A stretch of DNA of 47,730 bases from an uncultured Collinsella sp. (GCA_900541885.1 UQKW01000016.1:1-47730), one strand, 5' to 3'; numbered from the stretch's first letter, positions 32,556 to 41,674 are shown. A program made the numbers and translations. Notes: generated by a model not told the origin, from the letters alone.

Positions 32556-33315
32556 TCGCACCCTTCTTATCGCTGGCAACTGGAAGATGAACAACGACGT
32601 CGCCGAGGCCGCCAAGCTCGCCGACGAGCTGGCTCAGGCTCTGCCCGAGGTTCCGGCTGGCGTCGAGGTGCTCGTCTGCCCTCCGACCATCGACATCACC
32701 ACGGTTCATGACCGCATTCAGGCTGCCCCCATCGCCCTCGGTGCACAGAACGTGTACTGGGAGGCCAAGGGTGCCTTCACCGGTGAGTCCTCTTGCGACA
32801 TGCTCAAGTCCGCTGGCTGCACCTACTGCATCATCGGTCACTCTGAGCGTCGCGACTACTTCCACGAGACCGACGAGGATCAGAACATGAAGGCCAAGGC
32901 CCTCGTTGCCGCAGGTCTTGTTCCCGTCTTCTGCTGCGGCGAGTCCCTTGAGGTCCGCGAGGCTGGCACCTATGTCGAGCACGTCGTGAACCAGGTCAAG
33001 GCTGGCCTTGCTGGTCTTGAGATCACCTGCCCCAAGCAGGTCGTCGTGGCCTACGAGCCCATCTGGGCCATCGGCACCGGCAAGACCGCTACCGCCGAGG
33101 ACGCTCAGGAGGTCTGCGGCGCTATCCGTGAGACCCTCAAGGAGATGTTCGGCGAGGAGCTCGCTAACGGCATTCGCGTTCTCTATGGTGGCTCTGCCAA
33201 GCCCGGTAACATCGCCGAGCTCGTCGCCAAGCCCGACGTTGACGGCGCCCTCGTGGGCGGCGCTTCGCTCAAGGCTGCCGACTTCGCCTCTATGGTCGTC
33301 AAGGCAGGCGAGTAG
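32548..33315 (+). CDS. tpiA: Triosephosphate isomerase
   Basis: A 255-residue TIM, interconverting dihydroxyacetone phosphate and glyceraldehyde-3-phosphate. Active-site parts: GNWKMN (Lys), IIGHSERR (His), the catalytic Glu and flexible loop in AYEPIWAIGTGKTA, and the phosphate-binding VLYGGSAKPGN. The start codon lies within the end of pgk. gpmI follows after 5 bases. Confidence 0.97.
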   Translation: MPNRTLLIAGNWKMNNDVAEAAKLADELAQALPEVPAGVEVLVCPPTIDITTVHDRIQAAPIALGAQNVYWEAKGAFTGESSCDMLKSAGCTYCIIGHSERRDYFHETDEDQNMKAKALVAAGLVPVFCCGESLEVREAGTYVEHVVNQVKAGLAGLEITCPKQVVVAYEPIWAIGTGKTATAEDAQEVCGAIRETLKEMFGEELANGIRVLYGGSAKPGNIAELVAKPDVDGALVGGASLKAADFASMVVKAGE

Positions 33316-33320
33316 GACAT

Positions 33321-34874
33321 ATGGCACAACGTCATCTTCCTGCACTCCTGATCATCATGGACGGCTGCGGCCTGGCTCCGTCCGATGGCGAGAACGCCGT
33401 CGCCGCTGCCAAGACGCCCTTCCTTGATAGCCTGTATGAGAAGTACCCCCACACCACGCTCGGCGCTTCGGGCGAGGACGTGGGTCTTCCCGATGGCCAG
33501 ATGGGCAACTCCGAGGTGGGTCACCTCAACATCGGTGCCGGCCGCATCGTGTTCCAGGAGCTTTCTCGCATCAACAACGCCATCAAGGACGGCTCCATCG
33601 CCAAGAACGAGGTCTTCGTCAAGGCTATGGACGACGTCAAGGCTGACGCCAAGACTCTTCACCTCATGGGCCTTATGAGCCCTGGCGGTGTTCATTCTCA
33701 CATGAACCACGTCGAGGCTCTGGTCAAGATGGCTGCCGAGCACGGTGTCAAGACCGTTCGCGTCCACGCCTTTATGGATGGCCGCGACGTTGACCCGCAG
33801 TCCGGCGCTGGCTATATGAGTGAGTTCTGCGGCTTCCTGGCTAAGATCTCCGAGGAGACCGGTTGCGACGCTCGCGTCGCCACCGTCTCGGGCCGCTATT
33901 GGGCCATGGACCGCGACAACCGTTGGGAGCGCATCCAGCGTGCCTACGACGTCATGGTCAACGCGTCCGATGCCGATGTCGACCCTGTTGCCGGTATCAA
34001 GGCCTACTACGAGAAGGATCCGCGCGGCGACGAGTTCGTCGAGCCCTTCGCTGCCCACAACGAGGGCATCCACGAGGGCGACGCGGCCATCTTCTTCAAC
34101 TTCCGTCCCGACCGCGCTCGTCAGATGACCCGCGTGTTCACGGACAAGGAGTTCGACGGCTTTGAGCGCGAGCAGATCAAGCTTTCGCACTTTGTGACGA
34201 TGACCGAGTACGATCCGACGTTTGACGTCGAGGTCGCCTTCCCCAAGACGTTCCCCGAGAACGTCCTGGCCGACGTTATCGCCGCCAACGGCCTGAAGCA
34301 GCTGCACACCGCCGAGACCGAGAAGTACGCCCACGTGACGTTCTTCCTCAACGGCGGCATCGAGGAGCCCAAGGAGGGCGAGGAGCGCGTGCTCGTCGCT
34401 TCCCCCAAGGTCGCTACCTATGATCTGCAGCCCGAGATGAGCGCTCCCGAGGTTACCGAGAAGCTTGTCGCCGCCATCAACGAGGATCGCGCTGATTTCT
34501 ACATCGTGAACTTCGCGAACTGCGACATGGTTGGTCACACCGGTGTCTTCGACGCCGCCGTTAAGGCCGTCGAGGCTGTTGACGATGCCCTGTCCAAGGT
34601 TGTCCCGGCGATTCTCGCCAAGGGCGGCTTTGCGCTGATCACCGCCGACCACGGCAACGCCGACCACATGTTTGACGTTGCTTCCGACGGTTCCAAGCAT
34701 CCGTTCACGGCTCACACCACCAACCGTGTGCCGTTCATCATCGTTGATGAGAAGGCCAAGCTCACCGGTATCGAGGACGGCCGTCTTTCCGATATCGCTC
34801 CGACCATGCTCACCATGGCTGGTATTGAGCCTTCCGCCGAGATGACGGGCCGCGTGCTCGCCACCGAGGCCTAA
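33321..34874 (+). CDS. gpmI: 2,3-bisphosphoglycerate-independent phosphoglycerate mutase
   Basis: A 517-residue manganese-dependent iPGM converting 3- to 2-phosphoglycerate. Metal and nucleophile sites are visible: LLIIMDGCGL at the N-terminus, the phosphorylated Ser in GQMGNSEVGHLNIGAGR, GRDVDPQSG, FNFRPDRARQ, and TADHGNADHMFD. It belongs to the same compact operon as pgk and tpiA, with AGTAGGA before its ATG. Enolase, the next glycolytic enzyme, is not in the window. Confidence 0.96.
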   Translation: MAQRHLPALLIIMDGCGLAPSDGENAVAAAKTPFLDSLYEKYPHTTLGASGEDVGLPDGQMGNSEVGHLNIGAGRIVFQELSRINNAIKDGSIAKNEVFVKAMDDVKADAKTLHLMGLMSPGGVHSHMNHVEALVKMAAEHGVKTVRVHAFMDGRDVDPQSGAGYMSEFCGFLAKISEETGCDARVATVSGRYWAMDRDNRWERIQRAYDVMVNASDADVDPVAGIKAYYEKDPRGDEFVEPFAAHNEGIHEGDAAIFFNFRPDRARQMTRVFTDKEFDGFEREQIKLSHFVTMTEYDPTFDVEVAFPKTFPENVLADVIAANGLKQLHTAETEKYAHVTFFLNGGIEEPKEGEERVLVASPKVATYDLQPEMSAPEVTEKLVAAINEDRADFYIVNFANCDMVGHTGVFDAAVKAVEAVDDALSKVVPAILAKGGFALITADHGNADHMFDVASDGSKHPFTAHTTNRVPFIIVDEKAKLTGIEDGRLSDIAPTMLTMAGIEPSAEMTGRVLATEA

Positions 34875-34899
34875 TAGAAAACAAATACCGTTTTCTAGT

Positions 34900-34934
34900 A
34901 AGGGGGTTGTCCACAACCGGACAACCCCCTTTTT
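34900..34934 (+). terminator. Terminator after gpmI
   Basis: A perfect 13-bp stem, AAGGGGGTTGTCC (34900-34912) with 34919-34931, followed by T residues. A second small hairpin, TAGAAAAC/GTTTTCTA (34875-34897), precedes it directly after the gpmI stop. Confidence 0.9.
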
Positions 34935-35038
34935 GGTATTTCTGCCATTTCCACCCCGTCCTTGAGTGGCAGGTAGGGGAGAGCGGGGGATTGTGGTACA
35001 GTACTGGAGTTTAAACTGTTCTATTAAGGAGCTTATCT

Positions 35039-35293
35039 ATGGGTCCGTTCCAGATTCTTCTGTTTGTCGTTTGGGCTGTCTCTGCCGTGGCGCTGACGAT
35101 TCTCGTCCTGATGCATTCCGGTAAGGGCACCGGCGTTTCGGATATGATCGCTAGCTCGCTGTATAACTCCAGCTCTGCCACGGGCGTCATGGAGCAGAAC
35201 CTCGACCGCCTGACCGTCATCATGGCTGTCGTGTTTGCCGTGTGCGTCGTGCTGTGCATGTTCTTCTTCCCGCAGGGCATCGTCGGCTACTAA
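35039..35293 (+). CDS. secG: Preprotein translocase subunit SecG
   Basis: An 84-residue inner-membrane protein with two hydrophobic helices (about 4-24 and 57-77) separated by the conserved SGKGTGVSDMIASS loop, the pattern of SecG, the small accessory subunit of the SecYEG channel. AAGGAG lies 8 bases before the ATG. It stands between two terminators, so it is probably a single-gene transcript. In related Actinobacteria it follows tpiA directly; here gpmI intervenes. Confidence 0.93.
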   Translation: MGPFQILLFVVWAVSAVALTILVLMHSGKGTGVSDMIASSLYNSSSATGVMEQNLDRLTVIMAVVFAVCVVLCMFFFPQGIVGY

Positions 35294-35314
35294 GCACGAG
35301 CCGCATAAATATTC

Positions 35315-35350
35315 AAAAAGGGTCCCGTAAGTGCGAGACCCTTTTTGTTT
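35315..35350 (+). terminator. Terminator after secG
   Basis: AAAAAGGGTC (35315-35324) pairs with GACCCTTTTT (35337-35346), loop of 12, T-rich tail. The A-rich left arm makes it work in both directions. Confidence 0.9.
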
Positions 35351-35435
35351 ACATATTTGTAACAGAGTCAAAATATCCCCACATACTTCGCCCAACTAAA
35401 GAAATTCTCGACCGTTAACCGGAATTAGCCCCAAA

Positions 35436-35471
35436 TTGTGTATAAAATGCGCTACTGTATTGCAAAACGTT
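35436..35471 (+). promoter_or_regulatory. Candidate promoter region of opp operon
   Basis: TTGTGT (35436-35441) and TATTGC (35458-35463) with 16 bp between, or TATAAA (35441-35446) as the -10, lie about 120-150 bases before oppA. AAAACGTT (35464-35471), also present upstream of gap and the sialic acid operon, follows. The rest of the 294-base gap shows nothing else I can name. Confidence 0.35.
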
Positions 35472-35587
35472 GGTCCGTTGTGCATAACCAGCCATAGCAG
35501 CGGGCGGCGTTTTGATGGTTCGGATCGGATTGTTTCGACATGTGTCCGACTGAACATTTCTTTGTCCTATCTCATAAGGAGGATGGC

Positions 35588-37264
35588 ATGGCTGATTCTA
35601 TGTTCCACCAGCCCGTTATGGGTCGTCGCGCCTTTGTTGGCGGCACCCTTGCTGCGAGCTCCATGGCTTTTCTTGCCGCATGTGGCAAGAAGGGTGGCGA
35701 CGCTTCCGGTTCTGAGTCCGGTTCGACGCTGAACTTCTACATCAACAACCCGGTCTGCATCGACCCCTACAATGTCCAGGAGGACCAGGGCACTCAGGTC
35801 GAGTACCAGCTCTTTGACGCTCTGACCTCTTACGACGCCGAGAAGGGCGAGATCGTTCCGCTGGCTTGCGAGTCCTTTGAGTCCAACGACGACGCCACCG
35901 AGTTTACCTTCAAGATCAAGAAGGCCAAGTTCCACAACGGTGACGACGTTACCTCCAAGTCCTTCAAGCTCGGTTGGGAGCGTCTGGTCAACACCAAGTC
36001 GGCCATCGCTACCGAGTACGGTCCTTCCGAGGTCTCCTATCACCTTTCCATGGTCGAGGGTTATGACGACCTGCTTGCCGGTAACGCTACCGAGCTCAGC
36101 GGTGTTACGTGCCCCGACGATGAGACCCTCGTCGTCAAGCTGTCTTCCGCTTACGCTGACTTCCCCTTCGTCGCCTCTCATCCGGCTCTGGCCCCGGTTC
36201 CCGAGTGCGCCGAGTCCGATGTCAAGAGCTTCTATCTTGCCCCGGTCGGTAACGGCCCGTTCATGATGGACGGCAAGTGGGAGGATGGCCAGGAGATCAA
36301 CGTCAAGAAGTTCGACGATTACTATGGCGACAAGGCCAAGATCGATGGCATCCACTTCCAGGTCATCAAGGACATGGAGACCGCTTACAAGGAGTTCCAG
36401 GCCGGTAACCTCGATGTCTGCGACGTTCCCGTCGCTCAGATCGATGCCGCCAAGAAGGATCGCGGCGTGTCCAAGGACGGCTACACCATGGGTGACGGCG
36501 AGCGCATGCTGCTCGGCGCCGAGCCTTCCACGTACTATCTGACCTGCAACACCACGGCCGAGCCGTTCAACAACGCCGACCTGCGTAGGGGCATCTCCCT
36601 GGCCATTAACCGTGAGGCCATCTGCAAGACCATCTTCAAGGGTACCCGTACCCCTGCCGACGGCATTGTTCCTCCGGGCATCGATGGCTACAAGGAGGGC
36701 GCATGGGAGTTCTGCGCCTACGATGTCGACAAGGCTAACGAGTACCTCGACAAGGTTGCTCCCGCTGGCGCTAACGGGGATCGTGGCATTAGCGTGACCC
36801 TGTCCTACAACCAGGACGGCGGTCACAAGGAGATCATGGAGTCCATCATCGGCGACCTCGCCAAGGTTGGCGTTACCGCTGTCTCCGATACCCCTGAGTG
36901 GTCTGCCCTGCTCGAGCAGTATCAGAACTTTAACTATCAGTTCGGTCGTCTGGGTTGGATTGCCGACTACCCGATCATGGACAACTTCCTGTATCCGCTG
37001 TTCCACTCCGACTCCCTCGGTGGCGACAACCGCTCCGGTTACAACAACCCCGAGTTCGACGCCAAGGTCGACGAGGCTCGTACTATTGTTGACGACGAGG
37101 AGCGCGTCGCTAAGATGCAGGAGGCCGATGCAATGGTCGCTGCCGACTGCCCGGTCATCCCGATTATGTTCTACACGCACACCATCGCCGGCTCCGATCG
37201 CATCAAGCACCTCTATGTCGATCCGCAGAAGCACGCCGATCTGGGTACCGCTGAGCTCGCCTAA
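35588..37264 (+). CDS. oppA: Oligopeptide ABC transporter binding lipoprotein
   Basis: A 558-residue SBP family 5 protein. The N-terminus, with RR in GRRAFVGGTLAASSMAFLAAC, is a likely twin-arginine signal with a lipobox, so the mature form would be lipid-anchored through the Cys near residue 32. Family motifs include VEYQLFDALTSYD, NGDDVTSKSFKLGWERL and DLRRGISLAINREAI. Substrates are probably oligopeptides, judged from the full oppBCDF set downstream; specificity cannot be read. AAGGAGG precedes the ATG at 35588. It is separated from oppB by 156 bases with a hairpin. Confidence 0.88.
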   Translation: MADSMFHQPVMGRRAFVGGTLAASSMAFLAACGKKGGDASGSESGSTLNFYINNPVCIDPYNVQEDQGTQVEYQLFDALTSYDAEKGEIVPLACESFESNDDATEFTFKIKKAKFHNGDDVTSKSFKLGWERLVNTKSAIATEYGPSEVSYHLSMVEGYDDLLAGNATELSGVTCPDDETLVVKLSSAYADFPFVASHPALAPVPECAESDVKSFYLAPVGNGPFMMDGKWEDGQEINVKKFDDYYGDKAKIDGIHFQVIKDMETAYKEFQAGNLDVCDVPVAQIDAAKKDRGVSKDGYTMGDGERMLLGAEPSTYYLTCNTTAEPFNNADLRRGISLAINREAICKTIFKGTRTPADGIVPPGIDGYKEGAWEFCAYDVDKANEYLDKVAPAGANGDRGISVTLSYNQDGGHKEIMESIIGDLAKVGVTAVSDTPEWSALLEQYQNFNYQFGRLGWIADYPIMDNFLYPLFHSDSLGGDNRSGYNNPEFDAKVDEARTIVDDEERVAKMQEADAMVAADCPVIPIMFYTHTIAGSDRIKHLYVDPQKHADLGTAELA

Positions 37265-37360
37265 GAGTTTGCAGCTTCCGTGAGGGTCAAGTATTTACGT
37301 AGACCTCATGGGAAACATACAGTTCTCCCTAACCTGGGGTAAACTGGCTGATGGTAATTT

Positions 37361-37393
37361 TGGGATGCCGGTCTGGCGATCGGCATCCCATTT
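37361..37393 (+). terminator. Attenuating hairpin between oppA and oppB
   Basis: A perfect 10-bp stem, TGGGATGCCG (37361-37370) with 37381-37390, loop of 10, followed by only TTT. It probably ends part of the transcripts after oppA, giving excess binding protein. Confidence 0.65.
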
Positions 37394-37420
37394 AGGTTAA
37401 TCCCTAGATAGGGGAGTGGT

Positions 37421-38458
37421 ATGGGTAAGTACATCGTTAAACGTGTGCTTCAGTTCATCCCGGTGTTTTTGGGCGTTACGCTGATTTTGTTCGCCCTCCA
37501 GAATATCGTGCCGGGAGACCCGATCAAGCTGATCGGTGGAGACAAGGCTCTGTCCCCCGAGGTGGAGCTTCAGCTTCGCGTTCGCTATCACCTGGTCCAG
37601 TCGGACGAGGACGGCAACGCGATCCTTGACGAGAACGGCGACCCCGTTCAAACGTCGCTTGTGGACCAATACTTGAATTACATGAATGGCCTGCTTCATG
37701 GCGATCTGGGCAATTCGTATCAGCGCAAGCTGCCGGTTACGGAAATCTTTGCCCAGAAGTATCCGTATACGGTCAAACTCGCCGCGTGCGCCATCGTGCT
37801 CGAGGCAATCATGGGTATCGGTGCGGGTATCATTTCGGCGGTTAAGCGTTATTCCTTCTGGGATATTTTGGTAACGCTCACCACGTCGATTCTCGTTGCC
37901 GTCCCGGCTTTCTGGCTCGGTATGTTGCTGCAGCTGTTCTTTGGCGTCATCCTTAAGGATGCCACGGGCGGTGCATTCTCCATGCCGATCTCGGGTGCCG
38001 GTGGTTCCAGCTCTCAGTATCAGGATTGGATGCACTATGTGCTTCCGACCATTACGCTGGCTTCGGTTTCGACCGCTTATGCCGCCCGCATTATGCGCTC
38101 GCAGCTGCTTGACGTCATGAACCAGGATTACATCCGTACGGCAAAGGCCAAGGGTCTCTCCAATCGTGCGATCATCATCAAGCATGCGCTTAAGAATGCA
38201 CTCATCCCCGTCGTTACCTATATTGGTGTCGACTTTGGCGGCATGCTTTCGGGCGCCATCCTGACCGAGACGGTCTTTAACTGGCCCGGTATCGGCTATG
38301 AGGTCTATCGCGCCATTAGCATGCGTGACTGGCCCATCGTTATGGGCGGCGTTACGCTCATCGTCGTCGTCGTCATGGTGATCAACCTGCTCGTCGACAT
38401 TAGCTATGCATTCCTCGACCCGCGCATCCGCCTTGGCGGTCCGTCGGATAAGGCCTAA
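37421..38458 (+). CDS. oppB: Oligopeptide ABC transporter permease OppB
   Basis: A 345-residue permease with about six membrane segments, the first in VLQFIPVFLGVTLILFALQ followed by the family motif VPGDPIK. A polar insertion (about 45-90) lies outside the membrane. The EAA loop is DVMNQDYIRTAKAKGLSNR. AGGGGAG precedes the ATG. It forms the channel with OppC. Confidence 0.93.
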   Translation: MGKYIVKRVLQFIPVFLGVTLILFALQNIVPGDPIKLIGGDKALSPEVELQLRVRYHLVQSDEDGNAILDENGDPVQTSLVDQYLNYMNGLLHGDLGNSYQRKLPVTEIFAQKYPYTVKLAACAIVLEAIMGIGAGIISAVKRYSFWDILVTLTTSILVAVPAFWLGMLLQLFFGVILKDATGGAFSMPISGAGGSSSQYQDWMHYVLPTITLASVSTAYAARIMRSQLLDVMNQDYIRTAKAKGLSNRAIIIKHALKNALIPVVTYIGVDFGGMLSGAILTETVFNWPGIGYEVYRAISMRDWPIVMGGVTLIVVVVMVINLLVDISYAFLDPRIRLGGPSDKA

Positions 38459-38472
38459 GGGAGGTACGTCTC

Positions 38473-39408
38473 ATGCAGGAAACTGATTCTCAGTCTCAGG
38501 AGCAGGCTACCGCCACCAAGGCCGCATCTGCTCCCGCCAAGTCCCGCACGCTGTGGGGCGACGCTTTTAAGCGTCTTCGTAAGAACAAGCTCGCCGTTAT
38601 CGGTGTCTGCTGGATCATCATCGTCGTTGTGGTTGCCCTGACCGCAGATCTGTGGGCTAAGCCCTGGCTCGGTTCGCCGACGGCTTCCGACTCGACTACC
38701 ATGGCCGAGACTTCGTTGCTGGCTCCGTGTGCCGAGCATCCGTTTGGCACTGACGCCCTTGGCCGTGACATTCTCGTCCGCGTTATCTACGGTGCACGTG
38801 TTTCGCTTTCCGTCGGTATTATGGCCACCGCGATCTCAACGTTGATCGGTCTGGTCATGGGCGCCCTGGCCGGTTTCTACGGCGGCATCTGGGATACGAT
38901 CATCATGCGCTGTGCGGATATCTTCCTGGCGTTCCCGTACGTGCTGTTCGTTGTCGCCATGATCGCCGTTATCGGCCGTGGTCTTCAGAACGTCTTTATC
39001 GCCATCGGTATTCTCGGCTGGCCTTCGATTGCGCGTGTCTTCCGCTCCGCAATCTTGACGGTCAAGGAAAACGACTATGTTGACGCTGCGCGTGCGATGG
39101 GTGCATCTGATGCTCGTATCGTCGTGCGTCACATCTTCCCGAACTCCGTCGCCTCCATCGTGGTCTACGCGACCATGAACATTGGTGGTGCCATTTTGAC
39201 CGAGTCCGCTCTGTCCTTCCTCGGCATGGGCGTTATTCCGCCTACGCCTTCGTGGGGCTCCATGATTCAGGACGGTCAGCAGTATCTTCTGACCGCTCCC
39301 TGGATGATGATCATGCCCGGTCTGGCAATTCTCTCGACGGTGCTCGCCTTCACCCTGCTGGGTGACGGTCTGCGCGACGCCCTCGACGTCAAGATGAAGG
39401 ACGCATAA
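38473..39408 (+). CDS. oppC: Oligopeptide ABC transporter permease OppC
   Basis: A 311-residue permease. A cytoplasmic Ala/Ser-rich N-terminus precedes RLRKNKLAVIGVCWIIIVVV, then HPFGTDALGRDILVRVIYGAR, typical of OppC, and the EAA loop ENDYVDAARAMGASDARI. Five further membrane segments follow. AAGGGAGG lies upstream of the ATG; 2 bases separate it from oppD. Confidence 0.93.
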   Translation: MQETDSQSQEQATATKAASAPAKSRTLWGDAFKRLRKNKLAVIGVCWIIIVVVVALTADLWAKPWLGSPTASDSTTMAETSLLAPCAEHPFGTDALGRDILVRVIYGARVSLSVGIMATAISTLIGLVMGALAGFYGGIWDTIIMRCADIFLAFPYVLFVVAMIAVIGRGLQNVFIAIGILGWPSIARVFRSAILTVKENDYVDAARAMGASDARIVVRHIFPNSVASIVVYATMNIGGAILTESALSFLGMGVIPPTPSWGSMIQDGQQYLLTAPWMMIMPGLAILSTVLAFTLLGDGLRDALDVKMKDA

Positions 39409-39410
39409 GG

Positions 39411-40502
39411 ATGAAGAAGAACAAGAACTATGTGGACCTGAAGGACCAGCCGGTTCCCGAGGGCCAGCATCTGCTCGAGGTCGATGACCTTAAGATGTAT
39501 TTCCACACCGAGGATGGCGTTGTTCGCGCTGTCGACGGTGTCTCCTACACGCTCGATCGCGGCGAGACCCTGGGTGTCGTCGGTGAGTCCGGCTCCGGTA
39601 AGTCCGTGACCGCCATGACCATCATGGGCCTTATCTCGATGCCTCCGGGAAAGATTGAGGGTGGTGACGTTCGCTATCGCGGCCGCTCCATCCTCGAGAT
39701 GACCGAGGAAGAGATGCAGCACATTCGCGGCAACGATATCGCGATGATCTTCCAGGATCCTATGACCTCCTTGAACCCGGTCTATAAGATCGGCAAGCAG
39801 GTAGGCGAGGGTCTTCGTCTGCACCGTGGCTACTCCAAGCAGGAGGCGCTCAAGCGCGCCACCGAGCTTTTGGACCTCGTTGGCATTCCCGAGCCCGAGA
39901 AGCGCGTCAATGAGTATCCGCACCAGTTCTCTGGCGGTATGCGTCAGCGCGTCATGATCGCTATGGCTCTTGCCTGCGACCCCGATATTCTGATTGCCGA
40001 CGAGCCCACGACTGCCTTGGACGTTACCATTCAGGCTCAGATTATTGAGCTTATGCAGGAAATGCAGGAGAAGAACGGCAACGCCATCATCATGATCACC
40101 CATGACCTGGGCGTTGTCGCCGATATGGCTGACAAGATCATGGTTATGTACGCCGGCCGTCCCGTCGAGTTCGGTACTGCTGAGGAAATCTTCTACGAGA
40201 GCCGCCACCCCTACACCTGGGGCCTTATCCGCTCCATCCCGGAGCAGGCCATCGAAGAGAAGAAGCCTCTTACGCCGATTCACGGCAACCCGCCTTCGCT
40301 CATGAACCTGCCGGAGGGCTGCGTATTTTCGCCCCGTTGCCCGTATGCCACGGACAAGTGCCGCAAGCAGCGCCCCGAGCGCGTTGTCACCGAGTCTGGT
40401 CATTACTCTGCGTGCCACTACTCCGGTGACCCCGAGTTCCTCAAGAACGCTCCTGAGACGTCCCGTACGCGCAAGGATTCCAAGAAGGGAGGCGAGGCGT
40501 AA
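39411..40502 (+). CDS. oppD: Oligopeptide ABC transporter ATPase OppD
   Basis: A 363-residue ATPase: Walker A GVVGESGSGKSVTAM, Q-loop MIFQDPMTSLNP, signature FSGGMRQRVMIAMAL, Walker B ILIADEPTTALDVT, switch His MITHDLGVVADMA, and the C-terminal oligopeptide domain with the Cys set CVFSPRCPYATDKCRKQRP ... SACHY that may bind an Fe-S cluster or zinc. Its TAA overlaps the oppF ATG by one base (TAATG). Confidence 0.94.
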   Translation: MKKNKNYVDLKDQPVPEGQHLLEVDDLKMYFHTEDGVVRAVDGVSYTLDRGETLGVVGESGSGKSVTAMTIMGLISMPPGKIEGGDVRYRGRSILEMTEEEMQHIRGNDIAMIFQDPMTSLNPVYKIGKQVGEGLRLHRGYSKQEALKRATELLDLVGIPEPEKRVNEYPHQFSGGMRQRVMIAMALACDPDILIADEPTTALDVTIQAQIIELMQEMQEKNGNAIIMITHDLGVVADMADKIMVMYAGRPVEFGTAEEIFYESRHPYTWGLIRSIPEQAIEEKKPLTPIHGNPPSLMNLPEGCVFSPRCPYATDKCRKQRPERVVTESGHYSACHYSGDPEFLKNAPETSRTRKDSKKGGEA

Positions 40503-41530
40503 TGGCAGATACCAACGAGCGCACTCCGCTCCTGAAGGTCGAGCACCTCTCTAAGGAGTTTCCCGCTGAGTCCGGCATGTTCGCCAAGCGCTTCTCCAAG
40601 CGTGTCGTCTCTGCTGTAAATGACATCTCTTTTGAGATTTATCCTGGCGAGACCTTTGGTCTGGTTGGTGAGTCTGGTTGCGGTAAGTCCACGACGGGTC
40701 GCACCATCATGCGCTTGACCAAGCCGACCGCCGGTAAGGTGTTCTTCCAGGGCAAAGATGTTGCCGAGATGAGCAAGCATGAGATCAAGGACATGCGTCG
40801 CGAGATGCAGTTTATCTTCCAGGATCCTTATGCTTCGCTGAACCCTCGTATGACCATTGGCGAGATCGTCTCCGAGCCCATGACCATTCACGGCGTGGGC
40901 ACCAAGGAAGAGCGTATTGAGCGTGTCCGCGAGCTGCTGGACGTCGTCGGTCTGAACCCCGAGCACATCAACCGCTATCCGCACGAGTTCTCCGGCGGTC
41001 AGCGTCAGCGTGTCGGCATTGCCCGCGCGTTCGCTCTGAAGCCCAAGCTGATCATCTGCGACGAGCCTGTCTCTGCACTTGACGTTTCCATTCAGGCCCA
41101 GGTCCTGAACCTTCTTAAGGAGCTCCAGGACAAGTTCGGTACTGCTTATCTCTTCATTGCTCACGACCTCTCCGTCGTGCAGCACATCTCCGATCGCGTT
41201 GCCGTTATGTACCTGGGCAAGATGGTCGAGGTTTCGGACTGGAAGACGCTCTATAGTGAGCCGCACCACCCGTACACGCAGTCGCTGCTGTCTGCTGTGC
41301 CGGTGCCCGATCCGGATATCCAGAAGACCCGCAAGCGTATCATCCTCGCTGGCGATCCGCCGTCGCCGCTGGATCCGCCGACCGGCTGCCGTTTCCACAC
41401 GCGCTGCCCGATCGCTCAGGGCATCTGCTCCGAGAAGCTTCCCGAGTTTAAGGAAGTCGCACCGGGCCACTGCTGCGCGTGCCACTTCGCGGAGCCGTTC
41501 CCGATCAAGGAATCGCACATCGACCTGTAG
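40502..41530 (+). CDS. oppF: Oligopeptide ABC transporter ATPase OppF
   Basis: A 342-residue partner ATPase of OppD: Walker A GLVGESGCGKSTTGR, Q-loop FIFQDPYASLNP, signature FSGGQRQRVGIARAF, Walker B LIICDEPVSALDVS, switch His FIAHDLSVVQHIS, and the Cys-bearing C-terminal domain (CRFHTRCPIAQGIC ... CCACH). It is the last gene of the opp operon; a long palindrome begins 20 bases after the stop. Confidence 0.94.
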   Translation: MADTNERTPLLKVEHLSKEFPAESGMFAKRFSKRVVSAVNDISFEIYPGETFGLVGESGCGKSTTGRTIMRLTKPTAGKVFFQGKDVAEMSKHEIKDMRREMQFIFQDPYASLNPRMTIGEIVSEPMTIHGVGTKEERIERVRELLDVVGLNPEHINRYPHEFSGGQRQRVGIARAFALKPKLIICDEPVSALDVSIQAQVLNLLKELQDKFGTAYLFIAHDLSVVQHISDRVAVMYLGKMVEVSDWKTLYSEPHHPYTQSLLSAVPVPDPDIQKTRKRIILAGDPPSPLDPPTGCRFHTRCPIAQGICSEKLPEFKEVAPGHCCACHFAEPFPIKESHIDL

Positions 41531-41550
41531 CCGGTTGTTATCGTCCGGGC

Positions 41551-41674
41551 CCGCGCTGGACTTAGTTTTCAGAACGTCCTCGACCATGGAAACCCCCTTA
41601 TCCTGCTCCTTCGGAGCCGCGGATAAGGGGGTTTCCTGGTCTGCGGAATGTTCTGAAAACTAAGTCCAGCACGG
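41551..41674. repeat. Long near-perfect palindrome 1 after oppF
   Basis: The 124 bases fold into one hairpin. The outer arm 41555-41575 (starts GCTGGACTTAG) matches 41650-41670 perfectly over 21 bp, with CCG/CGG beyond one mismatch. The middle arm GGAAACCCCCTTATCC (41588-41603) matches 41621-41636 over 16 bp and is flanked by GACCA/TGGTC. The tip is GCTCC-TTC-GGAGC (41605-41617). It may end opp transcription, but its length and symmetry exceed a normal terminator. Confidence 0.9.
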
